A stretch of DNA of 7,150 nucleotides, taken from positions 1 through 7,150 of the forward strand of contig JAFLKA010000188.1 in NCBI GenBank assembly GCA_022712735.1, in the 5' to 3' direction. Shown here in pieces: positions 1 to 6,203 of this stretch; position 1 is the first letter of the stretch, and each line of letters opens with the position of its first letter. The DNA comes from Marinosulfonomonas sp. (lineage in GTDB: Bacteria; Pseudomonadota; Alphaproteobacteria; Rhodobacterales; Rhodobacteraceae). The notes beneath the pieces were generated by a model. It was not told the DNA's origin. It did no database searches and saw nothing but the letters and a program-made list of their open reading frames with translations. The translations under genes were made by a program, and so were the position numbers.

Positions 1-1178
1 ACCTGTTCGTTCTGCACATGCAGGTGCATCAGGCGCGCAAGGCGAAACAGCGCATAGCCCGCCAACATCAGAACCGGGAACATCACAACAGTGATCGCCT
101 CGACGCTCCAGTTGTCAAACCGGCCAACACTTCGGAAGAAAATGTTCAGCCCCAGCAACAACCCTAAAGATGCACTAAAAAACCGCCCCTTGCGCCGCAG
201 CGCCGGCATCAGGTTTAGCGGCGGCACGATATGCTCGCTTTTCGGGAATATCCGCGAGCCCAGCCAACGCGCCAACAGAAAAACAATGCCCAACGCAACA
301 AATGCCGACAACGCAATGTCGCTGCGCACGCCGATCAGCTCGGTCGCATAAATCGCCTCGACCAGCAGCAGCAAACCGACCAACGGCAAGGCCAGCTGCG
401 CCAGCGACAACATAAACGCTGCCACCCAGCGCCCCGCGGTGCGGTTTTTGGCCTGCACCGCGAATGTCAGACGCTCCATCCAGTAGCGCCCGCGTAGCAG
501 CAAGACCAATGCAATCAGCAACAAGACAGCAATCACCGGCAGGTTTTCTTGCAGTAAAACCTGCTGTGTCGGACTGGCCCAGGCGGCTGTTAATTCCTTG
601 CTTACGTTTCGTCTCGTTTGCAGGACCGTATCCAGTCCCTCTTTCCAAAGTGACGGGTTTAACGGCGACGGCCCGCGCTCCAGCAAGGCATCTGTTTGGC
701 GGCCGCGGATAATCTCGTCGACACCACGGATCAATCCATCGGCGCGGCTATAGGCCACTTCGGCAGTCTTTGCCGGTGCACGCAGTTGCGCCATCCGCGT
801 GTCCATTCCGATGCGTTGCGCGGCAATTTCGGGCGCCTCTTCGCCCCCTTCCGACTTTGGCCCCAGCGCATCAATCTGCGCCTGAAGCGTCTGGATGCTG
901 CCCTTGTTGGTGCTTTGCGCCGTCAGGAACTTCTCGCGCCATGTCACCAGTTGACTGCGCAATTCTTCCAGCGCCGGGGTCGAGGCCCGCCCCGCCTCGA
1001 TCGCCTCTTCTGCCCGTCGCGCGGTCTGCTCCCATGCCGACAGGGTGTTGACGATGGTTTTCTCGTAGCTGCCCGATTGGCTGGAACTGGAACTTGACCC
1101 AGAACTTTGCGCGTGGGTTTGGACCGCACCAAAGGCGGTCGTGATCAGAACAAGCAGGCTGAATAGAAAGTTACGCAT
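1..1178 (-). CDS. Mechanosensitive ion channel family protein with DUF3772-type N-terminus (partial, 3' end outside window)
   Basis: Reading leftward from ATG at 1178, the frame is open for 392 codons to the window edge, so only the N-terminal part is visible. Residues 1-23 look like a signal peptide (hydrophobic FLFSLLVLITTAFGA, likely cleavage after THA). Next come a Ser-rich linker and a periplasmic, helical region of about 180 residues containing LVTWREKFL, which resembles the DUF3772 domain of large MscS-type channels. Hydrophobic segments follow at about 213-231, 254-274, 286-306, 333-348 and 359-378. The MscS pore and beta domain would lie beyond base 1, so the channel call rests on the N-terminal architecture. 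The expected role is an inner-membrane channel opened by membrane tension during osmotic down-shock. The start codon overlaps the cysK stop by one base (TGATG), implying translational coupling. Confidence 0.85.
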   Translation of the reverse strand, partial: MRNFLFSLLVLITTAFGAVQTHAQSSGSSSSSSQSGSYEKTIVNTLSAWEQTARRAEEAIEAGRASTPALEELRSQLVTWREKFLTAQSTNKGSIQTLQAQIDALGPKSEGGEEAPEIAAQRIGMDTRMAQLRAPAKTAEVAYSRADGLIRGVDEIIRGRQTDALLERGPSPLNPSLWKEGLDTVLQTRRNVSKELTAAWASPTQQVLLQENLPVIAVLLLIALVLLLRGRYWMERLTFAVQAKNRTAGRWVAAFMLSLAQLALPLVGLLLLVEAIYATELIGVRSDIALSAFVALGIVFLLARWLGSRIFPKSEHIVPPLNLMPALRRKGRFFSASLGLLLGLNIFFRSVGRFDNWSVEAITVVMFPVLMLAGYALFRLARLMHLHVQNEQ

Positions 1179-2215
1179 CAGGATTCAAACACCTCGGGCA
1201 ATTTCGGGGTGGATTTAGCCAGCCATTCAGGCACCGGCAGATCCTTTTCACGCAAAAAGGCGGGGTTGAACAGTTTCGACTGATAGCGCGTGCCGTAATC
1301 ACACAGCATCGTCACAATCGTATGTCCGGGGCCCATTTCACGCGCCATGTGGATCGCACCGGCAATATTGATGCCGCTTGACCCCCCCAGAACCAGCCCC
1401 TCGTGCTGCACCAGATCAAAGATGATCGGCAATGCCTCAACGTCGGGAATGCGGTAGGCCATGTCGACCTTTAGCCCCTCAAGGTTTTTGGTGATCCGCA
1501 CCTGCCCGATCCCCTCGGCAATCGAGCCACCCTCGGAGGCCAATTCGCCGGTGGTGTAATAACTGAACAGCGCGGCCCCTTCAGGGTCGGCAATGGCGAT
1601 TTTCACATCGCGCGATTTGGCCCGCAACGCGTCGGCCACGCCCGCCAATGTGCCGCCCGATCCAACAGCACAAACAAAGCCGTCAATCGCGCCGCCGGTC
1701 TGGTCCCAAATCTCGGGGCCGGTGGTTTCAATGTGGGATTGGCGGTTAACTACGTTATCAAACTGGTTTGCCCAGATCGCGCCGTTTGGTTCGGTTTGTG
1801 CCAGTTTTTCGGCCAACCGGCCCGAATAACGCACAAAATTGTTCGGATTCTTATAGGGTGCGGCGGGCACTTCGATCAGATGCGCACCGGCAAGGCGCAG
1901 CATATCCTTCTTTTCCTGACTTTGGGTTTCGGGGATCACAATCACAGTTTTGAACCCCATCGATGCCCCGATCAGCGCCAGACCAATGCCGGTGTTGCCC
2001 GCCGTGCCCTCGACAATGGTGCCACCGGGTTGCAACGTGCCCCGCGCCACCGCATCCTTGATCATAAACAGCGCCGCGCGGTCCTTGACCGACTGACCAG
2101 GGTTCATGAATTCCGCCTTGCCCAGAACCTCGCATCCCGTGGCCTCGCTCGCGGCCCGAAGCCGGATCAACGGTGTGTTTCCGATCGAGTGTTCCAGATC
2201 GCTGCAAATATCCAT
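1178..2215 (-). CDS. cysK: Cysteine synthase A (O-acetylserine sulfhydrylase)
   Basis: This 345-residue fold-type II PLP enzyme forms L-cysteine from O-acetylserine and sulfide in the cytoplasm. The PLP lysine is K44 in NPGQSVKDR, the substrate/asparagine loop is GTAGNTGIG (70-78), and the phosphate-binding loop is GSGGT (185-189). GLVLGGSSGIN near 273-283 and a C-terminal tail with DYGTRYQSKLFNP fit CysK proteins of Rhodobacteraceae, which run slightly longer than E. coli CysK. An in-frame TTG at 2227 would add four residues. I chose the ATG at 2215 because the protein then begins MDICSDLEHSIGNTPLIRL, the usual family start, and a G-rich stretch (GGGGGCGG, 2225-2218) lies just upstream. It sits 64 nt after trgB and overlaps the channel gene by one base. 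Linkage to trgAB is known from R. sphaeroides, where cysteine supply affects tellurite resistance. Confidence 0.95.
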   Translation of the reverse strand: MDICSDLEHSIGNTPLIRLRAASEATGCEVLGKAEFMNPGQSVKDRAALFMIKDAVARGTLQPGGTIVEGTAGNTGIGLALIGASMGFKTVIVIPETQSQEKKDMLRLAGAHLIEVPAAPYKNPNNFVRYSGRLAEKLAQTEPNGAIWANQFDNVVNRQSHIETTGPEIWDQTGGAIDGFVCAVGSGGTLAGVADALRAKSRDVKIAIADPEGAALFSYYTTGELASEGGSIAEGIGQVRITKNLEGLKVDMAYRIPDVEALPIIFDLVQHEGLVLGGSSGINIAGAIHMAREMGPGHTIVTMLCDYGTRYQSKLFNPAFLREKDLPVPEWLAKSTPKLPEVFES

Positions 2216-2241
2216 AACCGCCCCCAAAATGCCTGCCCCTA

Positions 2242-2270
2242 TATCTAGGCAGACCGCACGGTGAACTCAA
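2242..2270 (-). promoter_or_regulatory. Weak candidate promoter for cysK in the trgB-cysK gap
   Basis: On the minus strand TTGAGT (2270-2265, 4/6 to the sigma70 -35) is followed after 17 nt by TAGATA (2247-2242, 3/6 to the -10). Transcription would start near 2235, about 20 nt before the cysK ATG. The -35-like hexamer lies in the left copy of the 13-bp tandem repeat. The match is weak, and cysK may simply be read from upstream of trgA. Confidence 0.2.
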
Positions 2271-2287
2271 GCGTTGAACTCAAGCGT
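2262..2287. repeat. 13-bp perfect tandem duplication across the trgB stop codon
   Basis: TGAACTCAAGCGT occurs twice head-to-tail, at 2262-2274 and 2275-2287. The right copy contains the last codons and the TGA stop of trgB (stop at 2282-2280); the left copy lies in the trgB-cysK gap. Removing either copy leaves the trgB reading frame and stop unchanged, so it looks like a neutral slippage or duplication event. Confidence 0.9.
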
Positions 2288-3407
2288 CTCGGCGCAACCT
2301 ATCACGGTTTCTTGCCAGCCAGTAGGCGGCCAGTATCAACGGCTGGTTGGTTGCCTGTCCGGTGTCGACAAAGTCCATCAGGGCATCAAAGGATAATATC
2401 CGGCTCAGAATATCCTCGCTCTCGCTATCCAGGCCTGCAATCCCGCCGTCGACCCCCGCCAGATCACAAAGACCCAGATAGCAATAATAAAATTCGCTCG
2501 ATGCCCCCGGTGACGGGTAAGCAGCCGCAATTGGCTCCAGTTTGTGCAATGTCAGCCTCGCCTCTTCCTCGCATTCGCGTTTTGCGGCCTCCTCGGGGGT
2601 TTCCCCCACATCTATATGGCCAGCAACCGGCTCCAGGCTCCACGGATATTCGGCACCTCGGGCGTAAGGCCCGATACGGAATTGTTCGACCAACAACACG
2701 CAATCGCGCACAGGATCATAAGGCAGCACAATCGCCACATCAAAACCGACAAAGGTGGCGCGATCCAGCAGATCACCCATCTCGCCGTTGAATTTACGGT
2801 AGCGGATGTCAAATTCCTGCATCGCGTAAAAGTTGCTATAGGCCATGCGGGAGTTGGCAACCGCCACATCCGCGCGGCTGTGCGTGGTGGCGATGGATGG
2901 TTTGCCCGCCTCGGCCTGCCCCCTGATATAAGAGGCCGCACGCCTGCGGATTGCAGGAAACCTTTTGCCCAGCTCTTGCGCCGTGATCTGGTCGAAATAC
3001 CCCATCACCTCAATAGCGGCCTGAACCGTAAAATCGCCCCACTCATCCGCCCAACTGTCCAGCACCCAAGGATCACCGCGCGGCGGCACATCCGTGGGGA
3101 AATACACATCCGCATCATGGAATCCGGTCGCGGTTGTGATGGTGAGCGGGCGTAGATCATAGTCAAACCCGCCCTCGTAGAAATCCAGTCGCGCCACATC
3201 CCGCGCCGATAGCCCCGTCAGATACAGCCCCTTGGCCGCCGCAGCTTTTTGCGCAACCAGCATCGGATGCGCCTGCCCTTTGACCCAGTATGACGCGAAA
3301 TGCGGCAGGGTCGCATCCTGAATCTGCCCCGATTCAAGCGGGCCGCCCAGAACGACCTCTAGCAACGAACGATGCGCTAACGTACCGTAAAAGAACATAT
3401 TTTTCAC
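2280..3407 (-). CDS. trgB: TrgB: gamma-glutamylcyclotransferase-like (AIG2) domain fused to a Nudix hydrolase, tellurite-resistance protein
   Basis: The protein has 375 residues and two domains. Residues 1 to about 165 are an AIG2/gamma-glutamylcyclotransferase-like fold: it opens with FFYGTL (5-10), and the LDFYEGG segment (74-80) carries the expected acid E78. Residues from about 195 to 365 are a Nudix domain of the ADP-ribose pyrophosphatase type. Its Nudix box runs 263-285, with G263, E269, R277-E278 and the metal-binding glutamates E281/E282; the usual late Gly is Arg (R284). By homology the Nudix half hydrolyses a nucleoside diphosphate sugar such as ADP-ribose, and the N-terminal half may act on gamma-glutamyl compounds; neither substrate is shown here. 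The GTG start at 3407 lies 3 nt after the trgA stop and gives MKNMFFYGTL; ATG at 3398 is the alternative. The order trgA-trgB-cysK matches the R. sphaeroides locus. Confidence 0.92.
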   Translation of the reverse strand: MKNMFFYGTLAHRSLLEVVLGGPLESGQIQDATLPHFASYWVKGQAHPMLVAQKAAAAKGLYLTGLSARDVARLDFYEGGFDYDLRPLTITTATGFHDADVYFPTDVPPRGDPWVLDSWADEWGDFTVQAAIEVMGYFDQITAQELGKRFPAIRRRAASYIRGQAEAGKPSIATTHSRADVAVANSRMAYSNFYAMQEFDIRYRKFNGEMGDLLDRATFVGFDVAIVLPYDPVRDCVLLVEQFRIGPYARGAEYPWSLEPVAGHIDVGETPEEAAKRECEEEARLTLHKLEPIAAAYPSPGASSEFYYCYLGLCDLAGVDGGIAGLDSESEDILSRILSFDALMDFVDTGQATNQPLILAAYWLARNRDRLRRDA

Positions 3408-3410
3408 GCT

Positions 3411-3851
3411 CTATGCAAAGCGGTGCTCGGCCTTGCCGCTTACAACAGCGATAACCATCCCGCTGAAAAACAGAGTGCCGAGGATCTCGGGGGTGGCCAT
3501 TATTGTCCCGTATTTGATCATCAACTGGAACACTCCGACCACGGCCTCGACCGGACCATCATAGCGTTTGCGTAACGACAGTTTCAGCATTTCGATAATC
3601 GAATGGGCCAACAGTACCCAGAATACAATCGCAACCGTTGCGGTTATTCCTGACGTAATCGAGGCGCTCAACGTCGGGTGTGCGCGCGGCCCCATCATCA
3701 GCCAGCCCAGAACAAAGCCAAACAAGGCATTGAATTCGGAAAACCGCCCAAAAGCCGTGCCCTCGGGCAACAACGGTTTGAACATTTCCGATGCAAACCA
3801 CACAAGTATGGCAAATAACACTGCCCCAACGGCACGTCCTGCTGATGGCAT
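3411..3851 (-). CDS. trgA: TrgA family membrane protein, tellurite-resistance associated
   Basis: This small, hydrophobic protein has 146 residues and four likely transmembrane segments at about 7-24, 41-55, 64-88 and 123-140. The opening MPSAGRAVGAVLFA, the KPLLPEGT loop (25-32), RKRYDGPVEAVVGVF (94-108) and TPEILGTL (120-127) match the TrgA family of Rhodobacteraceae as I remember it. TrgA is known from genetics as part of the trgAB tellurite-resistance locus; its biochemical activity is unknown. The ATG at 3851 is supported by a strong ribosome-binding site, GGAGG (minus strand, 3864-3860), with 8 nt spacing. It is the first gene of the probable trgA-trgB-cysK-channel operon. A MITE-like element ends about 40 nt upstream, so its native upstream region has been replaced. 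Confidence 0.92.
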   Translation of the reverse strand: MPSAGRAVGAVLFAILVWFASEMFKPLLPEGTAFGRFSEFNALFGFVLGWLMMGPRAHPTLSASITSGITATVAIVFWVLLAHSIIEMLKLSLRKRYDGPVEAVVGVFQLMIKYGTIMATPEILGTLFFSGMVIAVVSGKAEHRFA

Positions 3852-3859
3852 CTATCCAG

Positions 3860-3864
3860 CCTCC
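3860..3864 (-). promoter_or_regulatory. Ribosome-binding site of trgA
   Basis: GGAGG on the minus strand lies 8 nt before the trgA ATG at 3851. It is the clearest Shine-Dalgarno sequence of the leftward operon and decides the trgA start. It lies outside the inserted element, so it belongs to the original locus. Confidence 0.85.
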
Positions 3865-3891
3865 AATTTCAGTTGCGCGATAGTCCCTGTC

Positions 3892-3925
3892 TTAGGGTCA
3901 GGACCTATTAATCCTGCCCCACTGG
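3892..3925 (+). repeat. Left terminal inverted repeat of the MITE-like element (34 bp)
   Basis: This stretch begins TTAGGGTCAGGACC and ends GCCCCACTGG. It is the exact reverse complement of 4128-4161 over all 34 bases. The outermost bases (TTA/TAA) include the TA target duplication, so the true end of the element is probably the GGG at 3895. Confidence 0.95.
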
Positions 3926-3927
3926 CA

Positions 3928-4019
3928 CTATTTTCCCGAAATATCAGCGGTTTGGGGCGCGCCGTCAACAGTAGTTCTGTTTTCAAGCGACCCAAGCCGT
4001 TGAGATGAAGGGAAAATAG
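3928..4019. repeat. Long imperfect internal hairpin within the MITE-like element
   Basis: CTATTTTCCC (3928-3937) pairs perfectly with GGGAAAATAG (4010-4019). Further in, CAGCGGTTTGGG (3945-3956) pairs with CCCAAGCCGTTG (3991-4002) at 10 of 12 positions. At the apex AACAG (3967-3971) pairs with CTGTT (3977-3981) around a 5-nt loop. Together they form a hairpin with arms of about 30 nt. A smaller internal pair, CGGATTTT (4037-4044) with AAAATCCG (4114-4121), lies in the other half of the element. Confidence 0.75.
3940..3968 (-). promoter_or_regulatory. Candidate sigma70 promoter inside the MITE, directed at trgA
   Basis: On the minus strand TTGACG (3968-3963, 5/6 to TTGACA) is followed after exactly 17 nt by GATATT (3945-3940, 4/6 to TATAAT). 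Transcription would begin near 3933 and give an untranslated leader of about 80 nt that includes the left terminal repeat and the trgA ribosome-binding site. It is the best promoter-like match I found upstream of trgA. It is inferred from consensus only. Confidence 0.45.
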
Positions 4020-4127
4020 CGTCCTTAAGGATTTGACGGATTTTCCCCGTGGAAACATCTTAACTCATTAATAATCAACCAGATTATCTGCCTCGCTAAG
4101 CCATCCCACAAGCAAAATCCGCTCAAA

Positions 4128-4161
4128 CCAGTGGGGCAGGATTAATAGGTCCTGACCCTAA
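4128..4161 (-). repeat. Right terminal inverted repeat of the MITE-like element (34 bp)
   Basis: Exact reverse complement of 3892-3925. Its outer edge runs into the stop codon of the aminotransferase gene: bases 4160-4159 give TA (target duplication) and base 4158 gives the final G of TAG, which belongs to the element. Confidence 0.95.
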
Positions 4162-5381
4162 ATCGTTTGGTCAAGCGCTGTGATCAGCGTATCGATTTCC
4201 GCTTTGGAAGTGTAATGCACAAAGCTCAATCGCAAAACGCCCTTATCTGGGTCAATGCCCTGCGCCTGCAACGCCCGCACCGCGTAAAAATCGCCGCCAC
4301 TGGCCATGATCCCCTTCGCGGCCAGCGCCGTTGCCACAGCTTCGGCATTGCCCGCCAGCTCGACCGCAATCGTCGGAGCGCGTCCCTCGGCCTGCGCAGG
4401 GCCCAGCAATCGGGCCGAATTTTTCTGCCCCAGATAATCCAGCAATGGCTGCATCAGCACAGTTTCCGCCTCGCGCATCAATCCATGCACCGCAGCAGCC
4501 CGCCCCGACGCATTGGCCTTGGCATCAAAGTGATGCGCATATAGTTGATCCACGTAATCCGCCATCCCCGCACAGGCTGCAATTTGCGCATGGTCCGGCC
4601 CCGCAGGGGTAAACCGTTTATAGAGGCTATCAGCGTTGAAATAATGCCCCTGATTGGGCAATTCCATTCCCAAGGCGCGGCGGATCACCAGAATGCCCTG
4701 ATGCGGGCCGTAGGTTTTATAGGCCGAAAACATATAGATGTCCGCGCCGATTTCATCAACATTAACAAAACCATGCGGCGCATAGCTAACGCCATCGACG
4801 CAAGCGTAGGCCCCGTGATCGCGCACCATCTTGCAAATAGCGGCAACATCGTTGATTTCACCGACCACGTTCGAGCAATGCGGGAAGCACACCAGCTTGA
4901 CCTTATCGTCCAGCAGATTGGCCAGATCAGCGGTGTCCAGATGCCCCGTTTCAGGGTCCATCTGCCATTCCCGCACCTCATAGCCCTCTTCAGCCAGTCG
5001 GCGCCACGGGCCGGTGTTGGCCTCGTGATCCTGATTGGTGACGATAATCGCGTCCCCCGGCGTCAGATGCTGACGGAACGCCTGCGCCAGAACATAGGTG
5101 TTCTGCGTGGTCGATGGCCCGAATGACAACTCGTCCGTGTCCACCCCCATCATCGCCGCCAGCCGCACCCGCGCCTCGTCCATTTCTTCGCCACCCAGAC
5201 GCGACGCCTCATAGGGCGCATAAGGCTGCACCTTGCGGCTGTGATAAAACCGGAACAGACGGTCAATCACCGGCTTGCAGGTATAACTGCCCCCCGCACT
5301 TTCAAAGAACGCCTGCCCTTGCAAGGAAGGCTCGTTAAACGCAGGGAACTGGCCCCGCACAAATTCCAAATCTAGCTGCAT
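4158..5381 (-). CDS. Class V PLP-dependent aminotransferase, cysteine-desulfurase-like (VC1184-type), lacking the catalytic Cys
   Basis: This full-length (407-residue) fold-type I PLP enzyme has DHEANTGPW at 118-126 (H119 likely stacks on PLP), D196 and H203 in VDGVSYAPH, and the PLP lysine K222 in SAYKTYGPHQG. This matches the class V / SufS-like superfamily, closest in feel to the cysteine desulfurase-like VC1184 group. The active-site cysteine loop of true desulfurases (RTGHHCA in SufS) is replaced by SGGDFYAVRAL (361-371), and no cysteine occurs after about residue 270. Sulfur transfer from cysteine is therefore doubtful and the substrate is unknown. The ATG at 5381 follows GAGGG (5390-5386). 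The stop codon TAG is formed partly by the inserted element. It was probably co-transcribed with trgA before the insertion. Confidence 0.9.
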   Translation of the reverse strand: MQLDLEFVRGQFPAFNEPSLQGQAFFESAGGSYTCKPVIDRLFRFYHSRKVQPYAPYEASRLGGEEMDEARVRLAAMMGVDTDELSFGPSTTQNTYVLAQAFRQHLTPGDAIIVTNQDHEANTGPWRRLAEEGYEVREWQMDPETGHLDTADLANLLDDKVKLVCFPHCSNVVGEINDVAAICKMVRDHGAYACVDGVSYAPHGFVNVDEIGADIYMFSAYKTYGPHQGILVIRRALGMELPNQGHYFNADSLYKRFTPAGPDHAQIAACAGMADYVDQLYAHHFDAKANASGRAAAVHGLMREAETVLMQPLLDYLGQKNSARLLGPAQAEGRAPTIAVELAGNAEAVATALAAKGIMASGGDFYAVRALQAQGIDPDKGVLRLSFVHYTSKAEIDTLITALDQTI

Positions 5382-5487
5382 ATCGCCCTCAAAAGATTAG
5401 CTCCGACCAAATGGGTCAGGGCCACTTTGTCTATGTTTCAACGCCGCATCAAGCCGCTATTTACCGGACAAACGCAAATATGCGCAC

Positions 5488-6129
5488 CTATATGCGGCAA
5501 CACAGATCAACCGCAGCCCTCGCCGCCGGATACAGATCATCTGCCGAACACCCGGTGCGGGCCCGCACCATCAACCCGCGCGCGGTGGCGGCCAGCATCA
5601 CGCCCAGATCACCGGCCGTGGGTGTGGTGGGGATTTGCCCCTTGGCCTGTGCCTTTGCAATGCGCACAGCCAGTGTATGTTCAACCTTGTCAAAGGCGCG
5701 CGTCAGCCTGTCACGCAGCTGTAAATTACACCCTGCCGTATCGGCCAAGGCGGTGGCAACCAGACAGCCCAGCGTTTCCTGATCGCGGGTTGCAAAATCG
5801 ACCACCCCGTTCAGGAACGCCGCAAGGTCCAGCCGCAAATCGCCATCACCCGCCAAATGCTGCATCACCGGCGCAAAGCGCACATCGCTGTAATGGGTGA
5901 TGGTGGCGGCAAACAGCCCCTGTTTGTCACCAAACATCTGGTACAGGCTGGCCCGCGGCACGTTCATCGCACGGCACAACACATCGATCGAGGCCGCAGC
6001 ATACCCTTGTGCCCAGAAAACCCGCATCGCGGCCTCCAGCGCTGTGGTCTGGTTAAACCCTCTCGGGCGGCCACGTTGTCGAGCAGTGGATCGAACGGCG
6101 GGCCTCTGATCACTTATTTTTGAACTCAT
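5488..6129 (-). CDS. TetR/AcrR family transcriptional regulator
   Basis: The protein has 213 residues. A basic N-terminal tail with RGRPRGF (19-25) leads into a TetR DNA-binding domain: ALEAAMRVFWAQGYAAASI (30-48), then the helix-turn-helix with recognition-helix part VPRASLYQMFGDKQGLF (57-73). The C-terminal ligand and dimerisation half includes DQETLGCLVATALAD (116-130), the 'GCL' segment common in one TetR subgroup, and cysteines C122, C134, C194, C210 and C211. It starts at ATG 6129 with only a weak purine-rich site upstream (AAGAA). It is divergent from an AhpD-like gene across 74 nt, so the simplest inference is that it represses that gene and itself. The ligand cannot be read from the sequence. 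A 106-nt gap separates it from the downstream aminotransferase gene; co-transcription is possible but not shown. Confidence 0.93.
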   Translation of the reverse strand: MSSKISDQRPAVRSTARQRGRPRGFNQTTALEAAMRVFWAQGYAAASIDVLCRAMNVPRASLYQMFGDKQGLFAATITHYSDVRFAPVMQHLAGDGDLRLDLAAFLNGVVDFATRDQETLGCLVATALADTAGCNLQLRDRLTRAFDKVEHTLAVRIAKAQAKGQIPTTPTAGDLGVMLAATARGLMVRARTGCSADDLYPAARAAVDLCCRI

Positions 6130-6203
6130 CGTTCTTAAAATAGCTGGAGTTTATGGATTTTGCAATATATGAAACGGTCATTCTGTAATTAAAGGACACT
6201 GAA
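6130..6203. promoter_or_regulatory. Divergent promoter/operator region between the TetR gene and the AhpD-like gene
   Basis: This 74-nt AT-rich spacer must hold the promoters of both divergent genes and, by family habit, the TetR operator. The only symmetric motif I can see is short: ATGA-AACGG-TCAT (6169-6181). No strong -35/-10 pair stands out; AATATA at 6164-6169 could be a -10 for the rightward gene. AAAGGA (6191-6196) is the ribosome-binding site of the rightward gene, 7 nt before its ATG. Confidence 0.4.

Larger units (their letters stand above)
3893..4160. mobile_element. MITE-like non-autonomous transposable element (about 264 bp plus TA duplication)
   Basis: The segment is bounded by perfect inverted ends and flanked by TA on both sides (3893-3894 and 4159-4160), consistent with a 2-bp TA target duplication. 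With the TA excluded the element is 3895-4158. It contains no recognisable transposase; the inside is filled by two further inverted repeats (3928-3937 with 4010-4019, and 4037-4044 with 4114-4121). Ends starting GGGTCAGGACC and a TA duplication would suit an IS630-like or IS5-related (IS427-type) parent, but I cannot name the family from sequence alone. It fills nearly all of the space between the aminotransferase gene and trgA. A 68-codon minus-strand frame (4058-3852) crosses it and looks fortuitous. Excision in silico restores a TAA stop for the aminotransferase gene and a 40-nt gap to trgA. Confidence 0.88.

Noticed and set aside
175..648. A 157-codon minus-strand open frame inside the channel gene.
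   Set aside because: It lies in another frame of the channel gene, which itself reads continuously with signal peptide and membrane segments; the overlapping frame has no family features.
2216..2227. In-frame TTG at 2227 as the cysK start.
   Set aside because: It would add four residues not usual in the family; the ATG at 2215 gives the expected N-terminus.
3568..4008. A 146-codon plus-strand open frame opposite trgA, extending into the element.
   Set aside because: It lies antisense to a well-recognised membrane protein and crosses the element boundary, so it is a shadow frame.
3852..4058. A 68-codon minus-strand open frame starting inside the MITE-like element and stopping directly before the trgA ATG.
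   Set aside because: It runs through the hairpin and terminal repeat, has no recognisable domain and a poor ribosome-binding site. Its end at TAG-ATG is most simply chance, though automated annotation may call it.
5413..5423. GGGTCAGGGCC between the aminotransferase and TetR genes resembles the tip of the element's terminal repeat (GGGTCAGGACC).
   Set aside because: Similarity stops after about 11 bases, there is no partner repeat and no flanking TA on the expected side. A solo end is not supported.
5473..5484. CGCAAATATGCG, a short palindrome just after the TetR stop codon, considered as a terminator.
   Set aside because: It has only a 4-bp stem and no T-tract on the minus strand, too weak to call. 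I see no other feature in the 106-nt gap 5382-5487 apart from the aminotransferase ribosome-binding site.
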